A stretch of 64,000 nucleotides of DNA from Acinetobacter marinus (lineage in GTDB: Bacteria; Pseudomonadota; Gammaproteobacteria; Pseudomonadales; Moraxellaceae). The position numbers and the translations under genes were made by a program. This document shows, one piece after another, positions 28,753-37,509 of this stretch. A model generated the notes under the pieces. The model was not told the origin of the DNA. It worked only from the letters and a program-made list of their open reading frames with translations, and ran no database searches. The stretch lies in NCBI RefSeq assembly GCF_900096915.1, contig NZ_FMYK01000010.1, positions 17,344-81,343 on the forward strand, written 5' to 3'. Positions within the stretch are counted from its first letter, which is position 1, and each line of letters starts with the position of its first letter.

Positions 28753-29754
28753 TCACACCTCCTGCTGTTCGTTCATGCCAAAGGAATACAGCGGTCGGGC
28801 ATTTTCCAGCACGATCTCTCCTGACGCAACTTTCTTTTTTAAATAGCCAAAAGTCTGTGCTGTTTGATTAAATAAATGCTCACCCCCTTTGAGCGGTGCA
28901 TATTTTGGGGCTTCATTTGGGATCACTGATTGGATCACATAATCGTAATCACAGGAGAAAAATAGCGGAAAAGAGTAGCGTTCTTCTTTGACTTTTTTGA
29001 CCCGATGTTTGGTGGCGAGATAGCGTCCGTTGGAGAGGATTTCCATCATATCGCCGATATTCATCACCATACTATTTTCGATGAGCGGTATATCGATCCA
29101 TTCGCCTGATTTGTCCAAAACTTGTAGCCCTGGTGCAGTTGGCAGTAATAAGGTAAAGCATTCATAATCGGTATGAGCGCCAATGCCGAAAGCATCTTGT
29201 GCATCAGGATTATACGGATAGTGAATCAAACGCAATTGACTTGGTGCATGCTGTAAGTGGGCGCCGAAGTAATCTTCATCTAAATTCAATGCCAGTGCAA
29301 AGCCTTTGAATAACTGATGCCCAACACTTTTAACCTGTTGGTAATAGCTTTGCACAGTGGTTTTGAAATCTGGAAAGTCGGGCCATAGGGTCGGACCGAG
29401 TAGGGGGCGAGTATCCTCGAGCAAATAATCATAATTGATGTCATAAGATTCTTTGAGATCGTAGACATTTTCTTTGAATTGTTCCTCACCGATCGGTACA
29501 TAGCCACTGTGATTTTTCGATAAACCAATATAGTGGCGCATTTTTTCGGTTTCAGGCTGGGCAAAATACTGCGTTGAAATCTCTATGAGATGTTGAAAAA
29601 GCTTGGGCTGAAGTTGATCACCTTTGATATATAAGAAGCCAACTTCACGACAAGCCTGATCAAGTGCTTTTGCAACCTCTAGGCGATCATTCAAATCGTT
29701 GCTATTGAGTTTGGAAATATCGACCATCGGTAGAACATATTGATCTGTTTGCAT
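28753..29754 (-). CDS. 2-oxoglutarate/Fe(II)-dependent dioxygenase (isopenicillin N synthase family)
   Basis: A 333-residue oxygenase of the IPNS/plant 2OGD family. The non-haem iron triad is H194-x-D196 (GAHTDYE) and H250 (ATKHRV); R259-x-S261 (RYS) binds 2-oxoglutarate. Family members that act on arginine or homoarginine and release guanidine include ethylene-forming enzyme and plant homoarginine hydroxylases. That precedent, together with the guanidine-II riboswitch directly upstream and the guanidine genes around it, suggests a guanidino substrate. I chose ATG 29754, which is 6-7 bp from AAAGGTGA; ATG 29760 touches that site. The true substrate is unknown. Confidence 0.88.
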   Translation of the reverse strand: MQTDQYVLPMVDISKLNSNDLNDRLEVAKALDQACREVGFLYIKGDQLQPKLFQHLIEISTQYFAQPETEKMRHYIGLSKNHSGYVPIGEEQFKENVYDLKESYDINYDYLLEDTRPLLGPTLWPDFPDFKTTVQSYYQQVKSVGHQLFKGFALALNLDEDYFGAHLQHAPSQLRLIHYPYNPDAQDAFGIGAHTDYECFTLLLPTAPGLQVLDKSGEWIDIPLIENSMVMNIGDMMEILSNGRYLATKHRVKKVKEERYSFPLFFSCDYDYVIQSVIPNEAPKYAPLKGGEHLFNQTAQTFGYLKKKVASGEIVLENARPLYSFGMNEQQEV

Positions 29755-29770
29755 GTGCATTCACCTTTGG

Positions 29771-29816
29771 GCTGGTCGTCCAGCAAAATAGGATAATAGA
29801 CATCGGGTCGTCCCGA
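29771..29816 (-). promoter_or_regulatory. Guanidine-II (mini-ykkC) riboswitch
   Basis: Reading the minus strand, two small hairpins each carry the ACGA loop diagnostic of this class: TCGGG-ACGA-CCCGA (29816-29803) and GCTGG-ACGA-CCAGC (29784-29771). An 18-nt linker joins them. The second lies 3-4 nt before the AAAGGTGA ribosome site (29768-29761). This is the usual arrangement for translational control, in which guanidinium bound by loop-loop contact exposes the site. It controls the dioxygenase operon and lies within 100 bp of the end of the ABC ATPase gene. Confidence 0.93.
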
Positions 29817-29857
29817 GTCCGAATTCAGCACCTCTGAAATTAATGATTTAAAATGGT

Positions 29858-30781
29858 TTATTTCGTGTTGCTGACATGCGTCATCCGAGGAATCTCTGGC
29901 AAATTATCCATCGCAGGATCATGTGCATCATCATCGGCATGTACCAACTGATTGACATGCGCTTTGAGCTGTTTAAAGGCATCACTTTGCATCAGTTCTG
30001 GCGTGCGTGGTCGAGGCAAATTCACTTCGATAATTTCTTTGATCTCACCTGGGTTGGCTTTAAGCGCCACGATGCGATCGGCGAGTAGTATTGCCTCATC
30101 CATATCATGGGTGACAAATAAGATAGTGATGTTGATGTTTTGCCACAGATCGAGCAGATGCTTTTGCATTTTTTGTCGAGTGTGCGGATCGAGTGCACCA
30201 AAAGGTTCGTCCATCAGTAATATTTTGGGCTCATTAACCAAGGCACGTGCAATCGCAACACGTTGTTTCATGCCACCAGAAAGTTGGTGTGGATATTGAT
30301 TTTCATATTTATCCAAACCGATGATGTGAATCCATTCTCGTGCCATTTCTTCGGCACGGGTACGACTCATGCCTTTCATCAGCGGACCAAACATGACATT
30401 TTCTTTGACGGTTTTCCACGGGAACAGGGTGTAGCCTTGGAACACCATGCCACGTTCAGGCGAGGTGCCGTGAATGGGCGAACCATCCATCAGCACTTCA
30501 CCGCTATCAAAATGATCCAGTCCAGCCACCACACGGCTCAAGGTCGATTTACCACAACCTGATGGGCCAATGATGCAGATGAATTCACGTTGATGAATCT
30601 TTAGATCAATTTGATTCAAAATCGTACGTTGTACATTGTCATGTTGGAAAACTTGGGTGAGTTTTTTGGATTCTAAGATCACTGGACGGGCATAGATCTG
30701 TTCAAAATAGGCGTGTTGATCATATCTCTGTTCATCCAAGATGTGTTCGTCAACGACATTTGCATCGAAGTGTTCAGTCAT
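29858..30781 (-). CDS. NitT/TauT-type ABC transporter ATPase
   Basis: The energy-coupling subunit for import (307 aa). The P-loop GPSGCGKST, the signature [15 protein letters not shown], Walker [13 protein letters not shown] and the switch histidine in FVTHDMDEA are all present. The first 35 residues are an extra His/Asp/Glu-rich tail. The start ATG overlaps the permease stop as TAATG at 30783-30779. The frame is open 21 bp further upstream, but that start has no advantage. Sequence type matches SsuB/TauB-like importers. Confidence 0.92.
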   Translation of the reverse strand: MTEHFDANVVDEHILDEQRYDQHAYFEQIYARPVILESKKLTQVFQHDNVQRTILNQIDLKIHQREFICIIGPSGCGKSTLSRVVAGLDHFDSGEVLMDGSPIHGTSPERGMVFQGYTLFPWKTVKENVMFGPLMKGMSRTRAEEMAREWIHIIGLDKYENQYPHQLSGGMKQRVAIARALVNEPKILLMDEPFGALDPHTRQKMQKHLLDLWQNINITILFVTHDMDEAILLADRIVALKANPGEIKEIIEVNLPRPRTPELMQSDAFKQLKAHVNQLVHADDDAHDPAMDNLPEIPRMTHVSNTK

Positions 30782-31719
30782 TATTTTGCTCCTTGTTTCC
30801 ATTTGAACATGCGCTCACCGAGTTTCATTAGGATAAAGTCACATGCCAAGCCGATGATGCCGATGATCAGAATCGCCGCATACACATTGTCAAAGTTTTG
30901 ATAGCGAGCTTGTTGGGTGATAAACCATGTAATCCCCGAGGTTGCACCAATCAGCTCAGACACGATCAAATATGTCCACGCCCAGCCGAGCAAGACCCGT
31001 TGATTTTGATAAATATCAGGCAGTGCCGCAGGAATCACCACATGCAATAAACTTTTCATTTTATTGGTGCCGAGGGTAAAGCCAGCTTCAACCAAGCCAC
31101 GATCGACCATGCGGGTGGTATTGGCTATGATCAAAATCTGTTGAAATAGCGTCCCGATCACAATAATGGCGATCTTTGGCGCATCATTAATCCCCAGAAT
31201 CGCCACCGCCAAAGCACCAAAAGCAGGCGCAGGCAAATAGCGGAAAAACTCGACAAAAGGCTCGGTGAGCTTGGAAATCGTGCCAGAAAATCCACACAAA
31301 ATCCCCAGCGGGACACCGATCATCGAGGAGATAAAAAAAGCGATAAAGACAATCTTGATACTGTGCCACAGACTTTGATGTAACCACGGCGCATCAGCTT
31401 GCGCAGGCGGTGTGGTAAACGAAGTCACCAGCGCTTTGGCGACCTCATGTGGCGCAGGCAAATAAATTGGATTGGCTAATTTGCCTTCAGGTGGTGCATT
31501 GCCCTCATTGACGGCATTTTGTGCTTCAAGATAAAACACACTTTTGTCGATGCGACTGCCGACTTGGAAGTACGACACACTTCCCGAGTTGGTAATCTCG
31601 ACTTGCGGATGCCAAACAAAGGGCAAATAACTCACCGCACACCAAATCAGGATCGGTATCAGAAAGGAAAAAAGGCTGTAAATCAGCTTTTTTCGCTTGG
31701 ATAGCGCAGTATTCACCAT
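30781..31719 (-). CDS. NitT/TauT-type ABC transporter permease
   Basis: An inner-membrane permease of 312 residues. After a first helix (about 12-30) comes an unusually long periplasmic segment of about 70 residues (Val-Phe-Tyr-Leu-Glu-Ala region). It is followed by five helices with the BPD coupling motif region EAGFTLGTNKMKSLLHVVIPAALP (about 215-238). It is the first gene of the minus-strand unit, 13 bp below the inferred operator. It should pair with the ATPase below and the binding lipoprotein at 26340. Confidence 0.9.
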   Translation of the reverse strand: MVNTALSKRKKLIYSLFSFLIPILIWCAVSYLPFVWHPQVEITNSGSVSYFQVGSRIDKSVFYLEAQNAVNEGNAPPEGKLANPIYLPAPHEVAKALVTSFTTPPAQADAPWLHQSLWHSIKIVFIAFFISSMIGVPLGILCGFSGTISKLTEPFVEFFRYLPAPAFGALAVAILGINDAPKIAIIVIGTLFQQILIIANTTRMVDRGLVEAGFTLGTNKMKSLLHVVIPAALPDIYQNQRVLLGWAWTYLIVSELIGATSGITWFITQQARYQNFDNVYAAILIIGIIGLACDFILMKLGERMFKWKQGAK

Positions 31720-31731
31720 AATCTATCGCCT

Positions 31732-31784
31732 AGTATTACTTTTTTTGAGAATCGTAATATTATTTAAGCAATATTGATGCCATT
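31732..31784 (-). promoter_or_regulatory. Sigma-54 promoter and NikR-like dyad of the ABC operon
   Basis: On the minus strand TGGCATC-AATA-TTGCTTA has GG at 31781-80 and GC at 31769-68, exactly ten bases apart, predicting a start near 31757. The dyad halves lie at 31761-31753 and 31740-31732 (AATATTACG then AGTAATACT, again 21 bp apart), overlapping the predicted start. This repeats the pattern seen at the regulator promoter and gives the third copy of the motif in the locus. Confidence 0.7.
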
Positions 31785-31841
31785 TTGAGCGTACTCATTC
31801 GATGTGATTTCAGATAGTGCGATTTTTAGATGGTGTACTTT

Positions 31842-32525
31842 TTAATGTGCGCTATTGCTTAAACGCTTTGCCAAAGCGATGGTGTGTTGCTTGGCATTTT
31901 CCAAAGAATCTTGATGGCGTTGATCTGCAAACTCTTGGTATTCACAGCGAATGTCATAAAAATATTGGGCACCAAGATAATGGCTGAGCACTTTAATATG
32001 CGTGCCTAAGTGATTCATGTGTTCACGAATCCCGCTAGGTTCAAAGCCAAACTCGCCTGTAGAGCTGAGCAAAACCAAGGTTTTATTGGAAAATATCGGT
32101 TCCAGTGGAAAATCACCTCGCTCCAGATCAAAACTAAAGGTTTTGTGAATACGAATCACTTGATCAAACCATGCTTTGAGTACCGCAGGCATGCCATAGT
32201 TGTACATCGGCGTGGTGATCAAAATCACATCGGCTTTTTCAACTTCGGCAATATACTGATCTGATTCTGCCAATAACGCAGATTGTGCCTCACTTCGTGC
32301 CGACGGCTCACTAAACACCGCAGCCAGCCACTCGGCATCAATAAAGTGCGGTGGATGTTGGCTTAAATCTCGATGCATGATTGACATTTCAGCAGTCGTA
32401 TTCAGCCTTGTGGCGAGAAACGTGTCTATAAATAAGTCACCCAGCTGTTTGGAAATGGAGCGATGTTGAGGCTGTGTTGCATCATTGTGGCGGACACTGG
32501 CATCTAATCTTAAAATGTGGCGCAT
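31842..32525 (-). CDS. FMN-dependent NADH-azoreductase-like protein
   Basis: A flavodoxin-fold quinone/azo reductase (227 aa). It begins MRHILRLDASVR and carries the family signature TPMYNYGMPAVLKAWFDQV (about residues 109-127), followed by RIHKTFSFD. The open frame runs to 32645, but that start would overlap the divergent LysR start codon. The shorter start gives the usual AzoR N-terminus and leaves 118 bp for control sequences. The divergent LysR gene probably regulates it. Confidence 0.85.
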   Translation of the reverse strand: MRHILRLDASVRHNDATQPQHRSISKQLGDLFIDTFLATRLNTTAEMSIMHRDLSQHPPHFIDAEWLAAVFSEPSARSEAQSALLAESDQYIAEVEKADVILITTPMYNYGMPAVLKAWFDQVIRIHKTFSFDLERGDFPLEPIFSNKTLVLLSSTGEFGFEPSGIREHMNHLGTHIKVLSHYLGAQYFYDIRCEYQEFADQRHQDSLENAKQHTIALAKRLSNSAH

Positions 32526-32643
32526 GAGTATGTACTCGTGATCAAGGAAATTTTTATTGTGCGGATGCGTTGTGCTTTTGACAAAAGGGATAAATTTTCG
32601 TATAGATGCAAATAATTCAGCCATGACCTTTTGAGTACCTGCC

Positions 32644-33555
32644 ATGTTTGCACAATTGCCTTCATTAAAAGCATTAAAAAGTTTTGAGTCGGCAGCTCGA
32701 TTACACAGTTTTAAATTGGCGGCGCAGGAATTATCTGTGTCGCAAACGGCGATTTCGCACCAGATTCGGCTGTTGGAAGATCAGCTTTCCATCAAGCTGT
32801 TTCATCGTCAAACCCGTGCGGTGAGCTTGACCCCACAAGGTGAAATTTTGGCGCAAAGTGTACGGCAGTCTTTGGCGATGATTCAGCATAGTCTTGAGCA
32901 AATCGCAAGCAGCGCCAATACGCTGACCATTTCCACCACACATGCCTTTGCGGCGATGTGGCTGGTGCCTCGGCTCAGTCAATTTCAGCAATTGCACCCA
33001 GAGATTGATGTGCAGATTCGAGCCAATGATCAGCTCATCGACATAGAGCACGATCTGAACAGTGATCTAGCGATTCGTTATGGTGCGTTTTCAGCACAGG
33101 AAAACACGCAGGAAAATAGTCAGCGCTTGTGTGCGGATCATCTACAGTGCGTGGCAACACCGAGCTATTGGCAACATTTGGCAGAGCAAACAGTGTGGAA
33201 ATTCTTATGTGTGAAGCTCAAAAATAAAAATCTGAAACAGCTCGATTATGAGCAGGCGATTTCGTCATTTCTAAAAACACGTTTTGATTTTGAAATTCAA
33301 TATTTTGAAGATGAAATGCAGGTCTATCAGGCGGCGCTGGCTGGGCAGGGTATTGCCATACTTAATCAAATGCTGATTACCCAAAGTCTGGAAAATGAAT
33401 GGCTCAGTTGTAATATGCAGGAGCTTTCAGCGCCACTTGAGGGTTTGGATTATTACACCATGATACCAAAACGGTCGCAGGATAATGAAGCGGTTCAGGT
33501 GTTTTGCCAATGGTTAGAACAACAGACGCAAACGAGACCACGGGATGGGGTTTGA
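32644..33555 (+). CDS. LysR-family transcriptional regulator (GcvA-like)
   Basis: A 303-residue LysR regulator with N-terminal winged helix-turn-helix (LPSLKALKSFESAARLHSF, then ELSVSQTAISHQIRLLEDQL) and a C-terminal effector domain. It starts LPSLKAL as GcvA-type regulators do. The divergent arrangement with the azoreductase-like gene is the classical layout for regulator and target. Confidence 0.9.
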   Translation: MFAQLPSLKALKSFESAARLHSFKLAAQELSVSQTAISHQIRLLEDQLSIKLFHRQTRAVSLTPQGEILAQSVRQSLAMIQHSLEQIASSANTLTISTTHAFAAMWLVPRLSQFQQLHPEIDVQIRANDQLIDIEHDLNSDLAIRYGAFSAQENTQENSQRLCADHLQCVATPSYWQHLAEQTVWKFLCVKLKNKNLKQLDYEQAISSFLKTRFDFEIQYFEDEMQVYQAALAGQGIAILNQMLITQSLENEWLSCNMQELSAPLEGLDYYTMIPKRSQDNEAVQVFCQWLEQQTQTRPRDGV

Positions 33556-33783
33556 TACGGTTGAAAATGACTTTTCGCTTTTAATGTGATGGTTCGGGCG
33601 CTTCATCATAACGCTGAACGCTGGATCATTTGACCATTTTTAAGCCATTGCACTGATTCAGGTCAATTCATCGCCAGTTGCTCTAGGTCATACTCTTGTG
33701 GCATCCATGAAGCACCGATCGGATTTCATTGGGTTGAGTTGACGCTGTTAAAAGGAATTGTTTGAAATCAACAGTTTTGAGTT

Positions 33784-33828
33784 GAGTCGCTTTTAAATGA
33801 ATCACTTTTAAATGAATTGCTTTGAACT
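33784..33828 (+). repeat. 15-bp tandem repeat x3 in the leader of the hydrolase gene
   Basis: Units GAGTCGCTTTTAAAT, GAATCACTTTTAAAT and GAATTGCTTTGAACT lie head to tail. The surrounding 33556-33850 region holds no gene that I can support. Confidence 0.8.
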
Positions 33829-33850
33829 GAAATAATGAATTGGAAAAAAC

Positions 33851-34786
33851 ATGCGCACAAAACAAAAAACGAATATGCAAAACGTACAAGCATTCGTACC
33901 AACATCGGCACAGCCCGCCACATCACAACATTGGGTCAACTGCTCAGATGGCGAACAACTTTTTGTGCAATGCTGGGGAGACGCACACAACCCACCGATG
34001 GTACTGGTACATGGCTATCCAGACAATCAAGACGTCTGGGCATTGGTGATCCCGTATTTAATCCAAGACTTTTATGTGATCAGCTATGATGTGCGAGGTG
34101 CTGGTCGTTCCAGTGTGCCGAAGAAATTATCCAGCTATCGCTTGGCGCAGTTATCCGCAGATTTGAATGCAGTAACCACACAAGTGATTCCAAATCGTGC
34201 CTTTCATTTGGCGGCGCATGATTGGGGCTCGATTCAATCTTGGGAGTCGGTGACTGAGCCTAGTTTTCAATGCAAGATTTTGTCCTATTCGACCATTTCA
34301 GGGCCATGCTTGGATCATGCTTATTCTTATTTGCAAAAAGCCATGCGCCTTCAGCCAATCCATGCACTCAAGATGTTGGGAAAATCGTGGTATATCGGCT
34401 TATTTCATCTGCCGTTTTTGGCACCGAGTTATTGGCGCTTGAGTTCCGCACAGCGCTGGCAAAAGCTGTTGACGCAGTTGGAGCGACAAGATCATTTGCC
34501 TGCCAGCACCTTGGTGACACAAGATGGTCGGCAGGGTATTGCACTCTATCGTGCCAATTTTATGGCGACATTGCGCCATCCTCGAGCCCGTTATGCGCAG
34601 TGTCCTGTGCAGGCGATCGTGCTCAAGCGAGATCGTTTTGTCAGTGCAGAATATATGGATGAAATGCCCTGTTGGGTCAAAGATTTTAGCCGAGTTGAAG
34701 TCGATGCCAATCATTGGGCAATTTTGAGTCAGCCAAAAGAGATTGCAAAATATATTCGATCGTTTGCTTTAAAACATCCGTCGTAA
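33851..34786 (+). CDS. Alpha/beta hydrolase (epoxide hydrolase/haloalkane dehalogenase-like)
   Basis: A 311-residue alpha/beta hydrolase. The oxyanion-hole motif HGYPDNQDVW (about residues 55-64), the nucleophile elbow HDWGSIQ with an aspartate nucleophile (about 120), a cap region (about 150-230) and the C-terminal catalytic histidine in DANHWAI (about 291) are visible. An Asp nucleophile points to the epoxide hydrolase/dehalogenase branch. The first 20 residues form a Gln/Thr-rich extension. The substrate is unknown and no gene partners are apparent. Confidence 0.82.
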   Translation: MRTKQKTNMQNVQAFVPTSAQPATSQHWVNCSDGEQLFVQCWGDAHNPPMVLVHGYPDNQDVWALVIPYLIQDFYVISYDVRGAGRSSVPKKLSSYRLAQLSADLNAVTTQVIPNRAFHLAAHDWGSIQSWESVTEPSFQCKILSYSTISGPCLDHAYSYLQKAMRLQPIHALKMLGKSWYIGLFHLPFLAPSYWRLSSAQRWQKLLTQLERQDHLPASTLVTQDGRQGIALYRANFMATLRHPRARYAQCPVQAIVLKRDRFVSAEYMDEMPCWVKDFSRVEVDANHWAILSQPKEIAKYIRSFALKHPS

Positions 34787-34957
34787 AACTGTGACTTAAA
34801 ACATCCGCTGAAAAAATAGTGACTTTAAAAAGATCATCGTTATAAATATTCGCAAAATGAAATACTTAAAAGACATTGCAGGGAATGACTGAGATTTTTT
34901 CGACCTTGCGCAATGTGGCTGGTAGAATAGCGCATTATTTTTGCTGATGTACTTTTC

Positions 34958-36403
34958 ATGAATGCAGTTGTGATTGCAATTTTACTGATGTTTGCCATGT
35001 CGTTGGCGAGGGTATCGGTGGTGTTAACCTTGGTGATCTCTGCCATTGTCGGTGGTCTGGTTGCAGGTTTGGGGATTTCGGATACGGTCAAAGCCTTTAA
35101 TGAGGGCTTGGGCGGTGGTGCTGAGGTGGCATTATCCTATGCGGTGCTCGGTGCATTTGCTTTGGCATTGTCTAAGTCGGGTTTGCCCGATTTATTGGCA
35201 CACAAGCTCCTTGGCTTACTTGGTCAAGAAGCGGAGCAAGCCAAGACGGCAAAACTCAAATATGTGTTATTTGCGATTTTATTTGTGGCAGCGATCTTCT
35301 CGCAAAACCTAATTCCTGTACATATCGCTTTTATTCCAGTGATGATTCCGCCACTGCTCAAAGTCATGAATCATCTGAAACTAGATCGCCGTGCGGTGGC
35401 ATGTGTGCTGACTATGGGCTTGGTGGGGACGTATATGTTGCTTCCTGTCGGATTCGGTTCGATCTTCTTAGAGCAGATTTTGATGGGCAATATCAATGAA
35501 GTTGGCGCCAAATATAATCTGCAAGTCGAGCGCTGGATGTTGCCTGTGGGAATGGCGATTCCTGTTGCGGGGATGTTCCTCGGCATGTTGGTGGCGGTCT
35601 TTATCAGCTACCGCAAACCACGTCATTATCAGATGCAGGCGGTTGCTGGTGTACAAAAAATGGACTTGGAACAACCGCTTCAAACCGAAAATCAGCTCAA
35701 CCAAGACAACGTATTAAAGCAAGATGAGGTATTAAAGCAAGACGGACAAAGTTTACAGTCCGAAGCGCATGATGTGCCTCAAATTGCCAAGAAAACCTTA
35801 TTGATGGCGTGTCTTGCCGTGCTACTCACCATTAGCGTACAGCTCTATGCGGGCTCAATGATTTTGGGTGGATTGGTTGGTTTTGCAGTGTTGTCGGCAG
35901 CAGGGATTTTTAAATGGCAACAAGCCGATGATGTCTTTGTACAAGGTATGCGTATGATGGCATTGGTCGGATTTATCATGATTGCCGCATCAGGTTTTGC
36001 CTCGGTGATGCAAGCCACAGGTCAGGTCGAAAGTCTGATCCAAGGCGTGATGGCTGAGCTTGGTGGGCATAAGGCGTTGGCGGCATTTTTGATGTTGTTA
36101 ATTGGTCTCTTTGTGACACTCGGCATCGGTTCATCGTTCTCGACCGTACCGATTTTGGCAGTGATTTATGTGCCACTGTGTGCCCAGTTTGGTTTTTCAC
36201 CTTTAGCGACTGTGGCGTTGATTGGAACAGCAGCGGCGCTCGGTGATGCAGGTTCTCCAGCTTCGGATTCGACCCTTGGCCCGACAGCAGGACTCAATGC
36301 AGATGATCAACATGATCATATTTGGGATACCGTGGTGCCGACCTTTTTGCACTTCAACATCCCACTGCTGATCTTTGGTTGGATTGCGGCGATGTATTTA
36401 TAA
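34958..36403 (+). CDS. Na+/H+ antiporter family protein (NhaC-like superfamily)
   Basis: A 481-residue inner-membrane protein with about 11 helices and an N-terminal segment typical of the Na_H_antiport_2 domain (MNAVVIAILLMFAMSLARVS). Later conserved parts are GIGSSFSTVPI and ALGDAGSPASDSTLGPTAGLN (about 395-450). A soluble Gln/Asp-rich loop (about 230-265) contains an 18-bp duplication giving NVLKQDEVLKQD. Its last codons with the stop are repeated just downstream (36394-36420). Such proteins exchange cations or small organic acids for protons. Confidence 0.83.
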   Translation: MNAVVIAILLMFAMSLARVSVVLTLVISAIVGGLVAGLGISDTVKAFNEGLGGGAEVALSYAVLGAFALALSKSGLPDLLAHKLLGLLGQEAEQAKTAKLKYVLFAILFVAAIFSQNLIPVHIAFIPVMIPPLLKVMNHLKLDRRAVACVLTMGLVGTYMLLPVGFGSIFLEQILMGNINEVGAKYNLQVERWMLPVGMAIPVAGMFLGMLVAVFISYRKPRHYQMQAVAGVQKMDLEQPLQTENQLNQDNVLKQDEVLKQDGQSLQSEAHDVPQIAKKTLLMACLAVLLTISVQLYAGSMILGGLVGFAVLSAAGIFKWQQADDVFVQGMRMMALVGFIMIAASGFASVMQATGQVESLIQGVMAELGGHKALAAFLMLLIGLFVTLGIGSSFSTVPILAVIYVPLCAQFGFSPLATVALIGTAAALGDAGSPASDSTLGPTAGLNADDQHDHIWDTVVPTFLHFNIPLLIFGWIAAMYL

Positions 36404-36458
36404 GCCTGTATTTATAAGCATGATCTGAAAGAACGTTAACTTCTCTAAGCGATGGTGT

Positions 36459-37259
36459 TTATTTCACTTTTTGATAAACACCATTCGCATAGACACCATA
36501 CCCAAAACCACAGCTAGAAACATCGCCTTTGGTTTGTTTGACTTGAACAAACTGTTTGCTCAGTGACGCATTAGAAAAATCTAAATCAATCTGACAATCT
36601 TCGTAGCGATATACTGCATGATGTTTGCTGGCTTTACTGTTCGTCCCGCCATTTTTCTTGGTCATTTTGATATGAAACTCGCCCAAATTTGGCCCATAAA
36701 TCAGCCCGAAAAGCCCCATTCGTAAACCATAAAATTCCACGCCATAATGATCACCCTGATCCGTGACCGTCACCATATCCCATGCACCTTGCCCTGCATA
36801 ACTGACATATTCTCCTACCACATTGTGGTTGCGATAGAGATTTTTCGGCAGTTTGCTGAGGTTGTACTGGCTTTTTTTATCCTTTGGCAACAGCGCATAC
36901 CATGCTTTCGCCCATGCATATTGTCCGAGCTTACTATAGGTGAGCCCGATATTATTGTACGCTGTGGCGAGGTCGGCTTCGGTCAGTTGATTGGGTACAG
37001 TGTCTTGATTAATCAAACAAAAATGAGTGTGTGCAGCGTTATTTTTAAAGGCTTTTAAGGCTTAAGTATAGTTCTTTTGTTGGTAAAACTTCGCACCTTG
37101 TTGCTTTAGGCTAGGAATTTTTTCACAGGCTTGACGAATTTCGGCATCCTGATCTATGGCAAGCCCTAGACTGGATACTGCGAGCAACATGCTAGCGCTG
37201 ACAGTGAGAATGTAAAATTTCGACCATGTTGATTTTTTGAAGATGCTGGATTTTTTCAT
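36459..37259 (-). pseudogene. TPR-like exported protein gene interrupted by one stop codon
   Basis: Two in-frame pieces of one gene. The first (37259 to 37062) has a signal peptide (LLAVSSLGLAIDQ) and the start of a TPR-like unit ending QQKNYT. Then a TAA at 37064-37062 interrupts, and reading continues in the same frame ALKAFKNNAAHTH, into AYNNIGLTYSKLGQY and a C-terminal domain to the stop at 36459. A CAA-to-TAA change is the simplest cause, because NYTQALKAF is a normal TPR sequence. No other stop or frameshift occurs over 267 codons, so the loss is recent, or it is a sequencing error. Confidence 0.85.
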
Positions 37260-37294
37260 GGTGCTGACAATTATTTTAATCAAGATGCTTTATA

Positions 37295-37446
37295 TTGCAC
37301 CAAAATGTGACTTTTAGAAATGCGCCATTTGTGTACCTTTTCCAGTGAACTTGTGTGACATCAACCTGATATTTAAAAAATGGTGTGCCAATTTAAGGAT
37401 ATCTTTTTGAAAAATAACAAAATAATTATTTTGGCATAATTATTGA
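37295..37446 (+). promoter_or_regulatory. Possible nitrogen-regulated promoter of urtA
   Basis: TTGCACCAAAAT at 37295-37306 is the same 12-mer as upstream of the guanidine operon. A sigma-54-like TTGGCATAATTATTGA lies at 37431-37446, but the -12 position reads GA instead of GC. It is therefore only a weak candidate. Confidence 0.35.
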
Positions 37447-37509
37447 ATCTATCTCATTACGCTAATTTGGCTACATATTTAAATTTTCCTTTGTTTAGGG
37501 GCTTCAAAA

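Noticed and set aside
31842..32645. The longer 267-residue form of the azoreductase
   Set aside because: The extra N-terminus would overlap the start codon of the divergent LysR gene and does not match the family; the start at 32525 does.
37062..37283. A separate 73-residue exported protein
   Set aside because: Its frame continues past a single TAA into a 185-residue remainder with matching TPR sequence, so it is the front of one broken gene.
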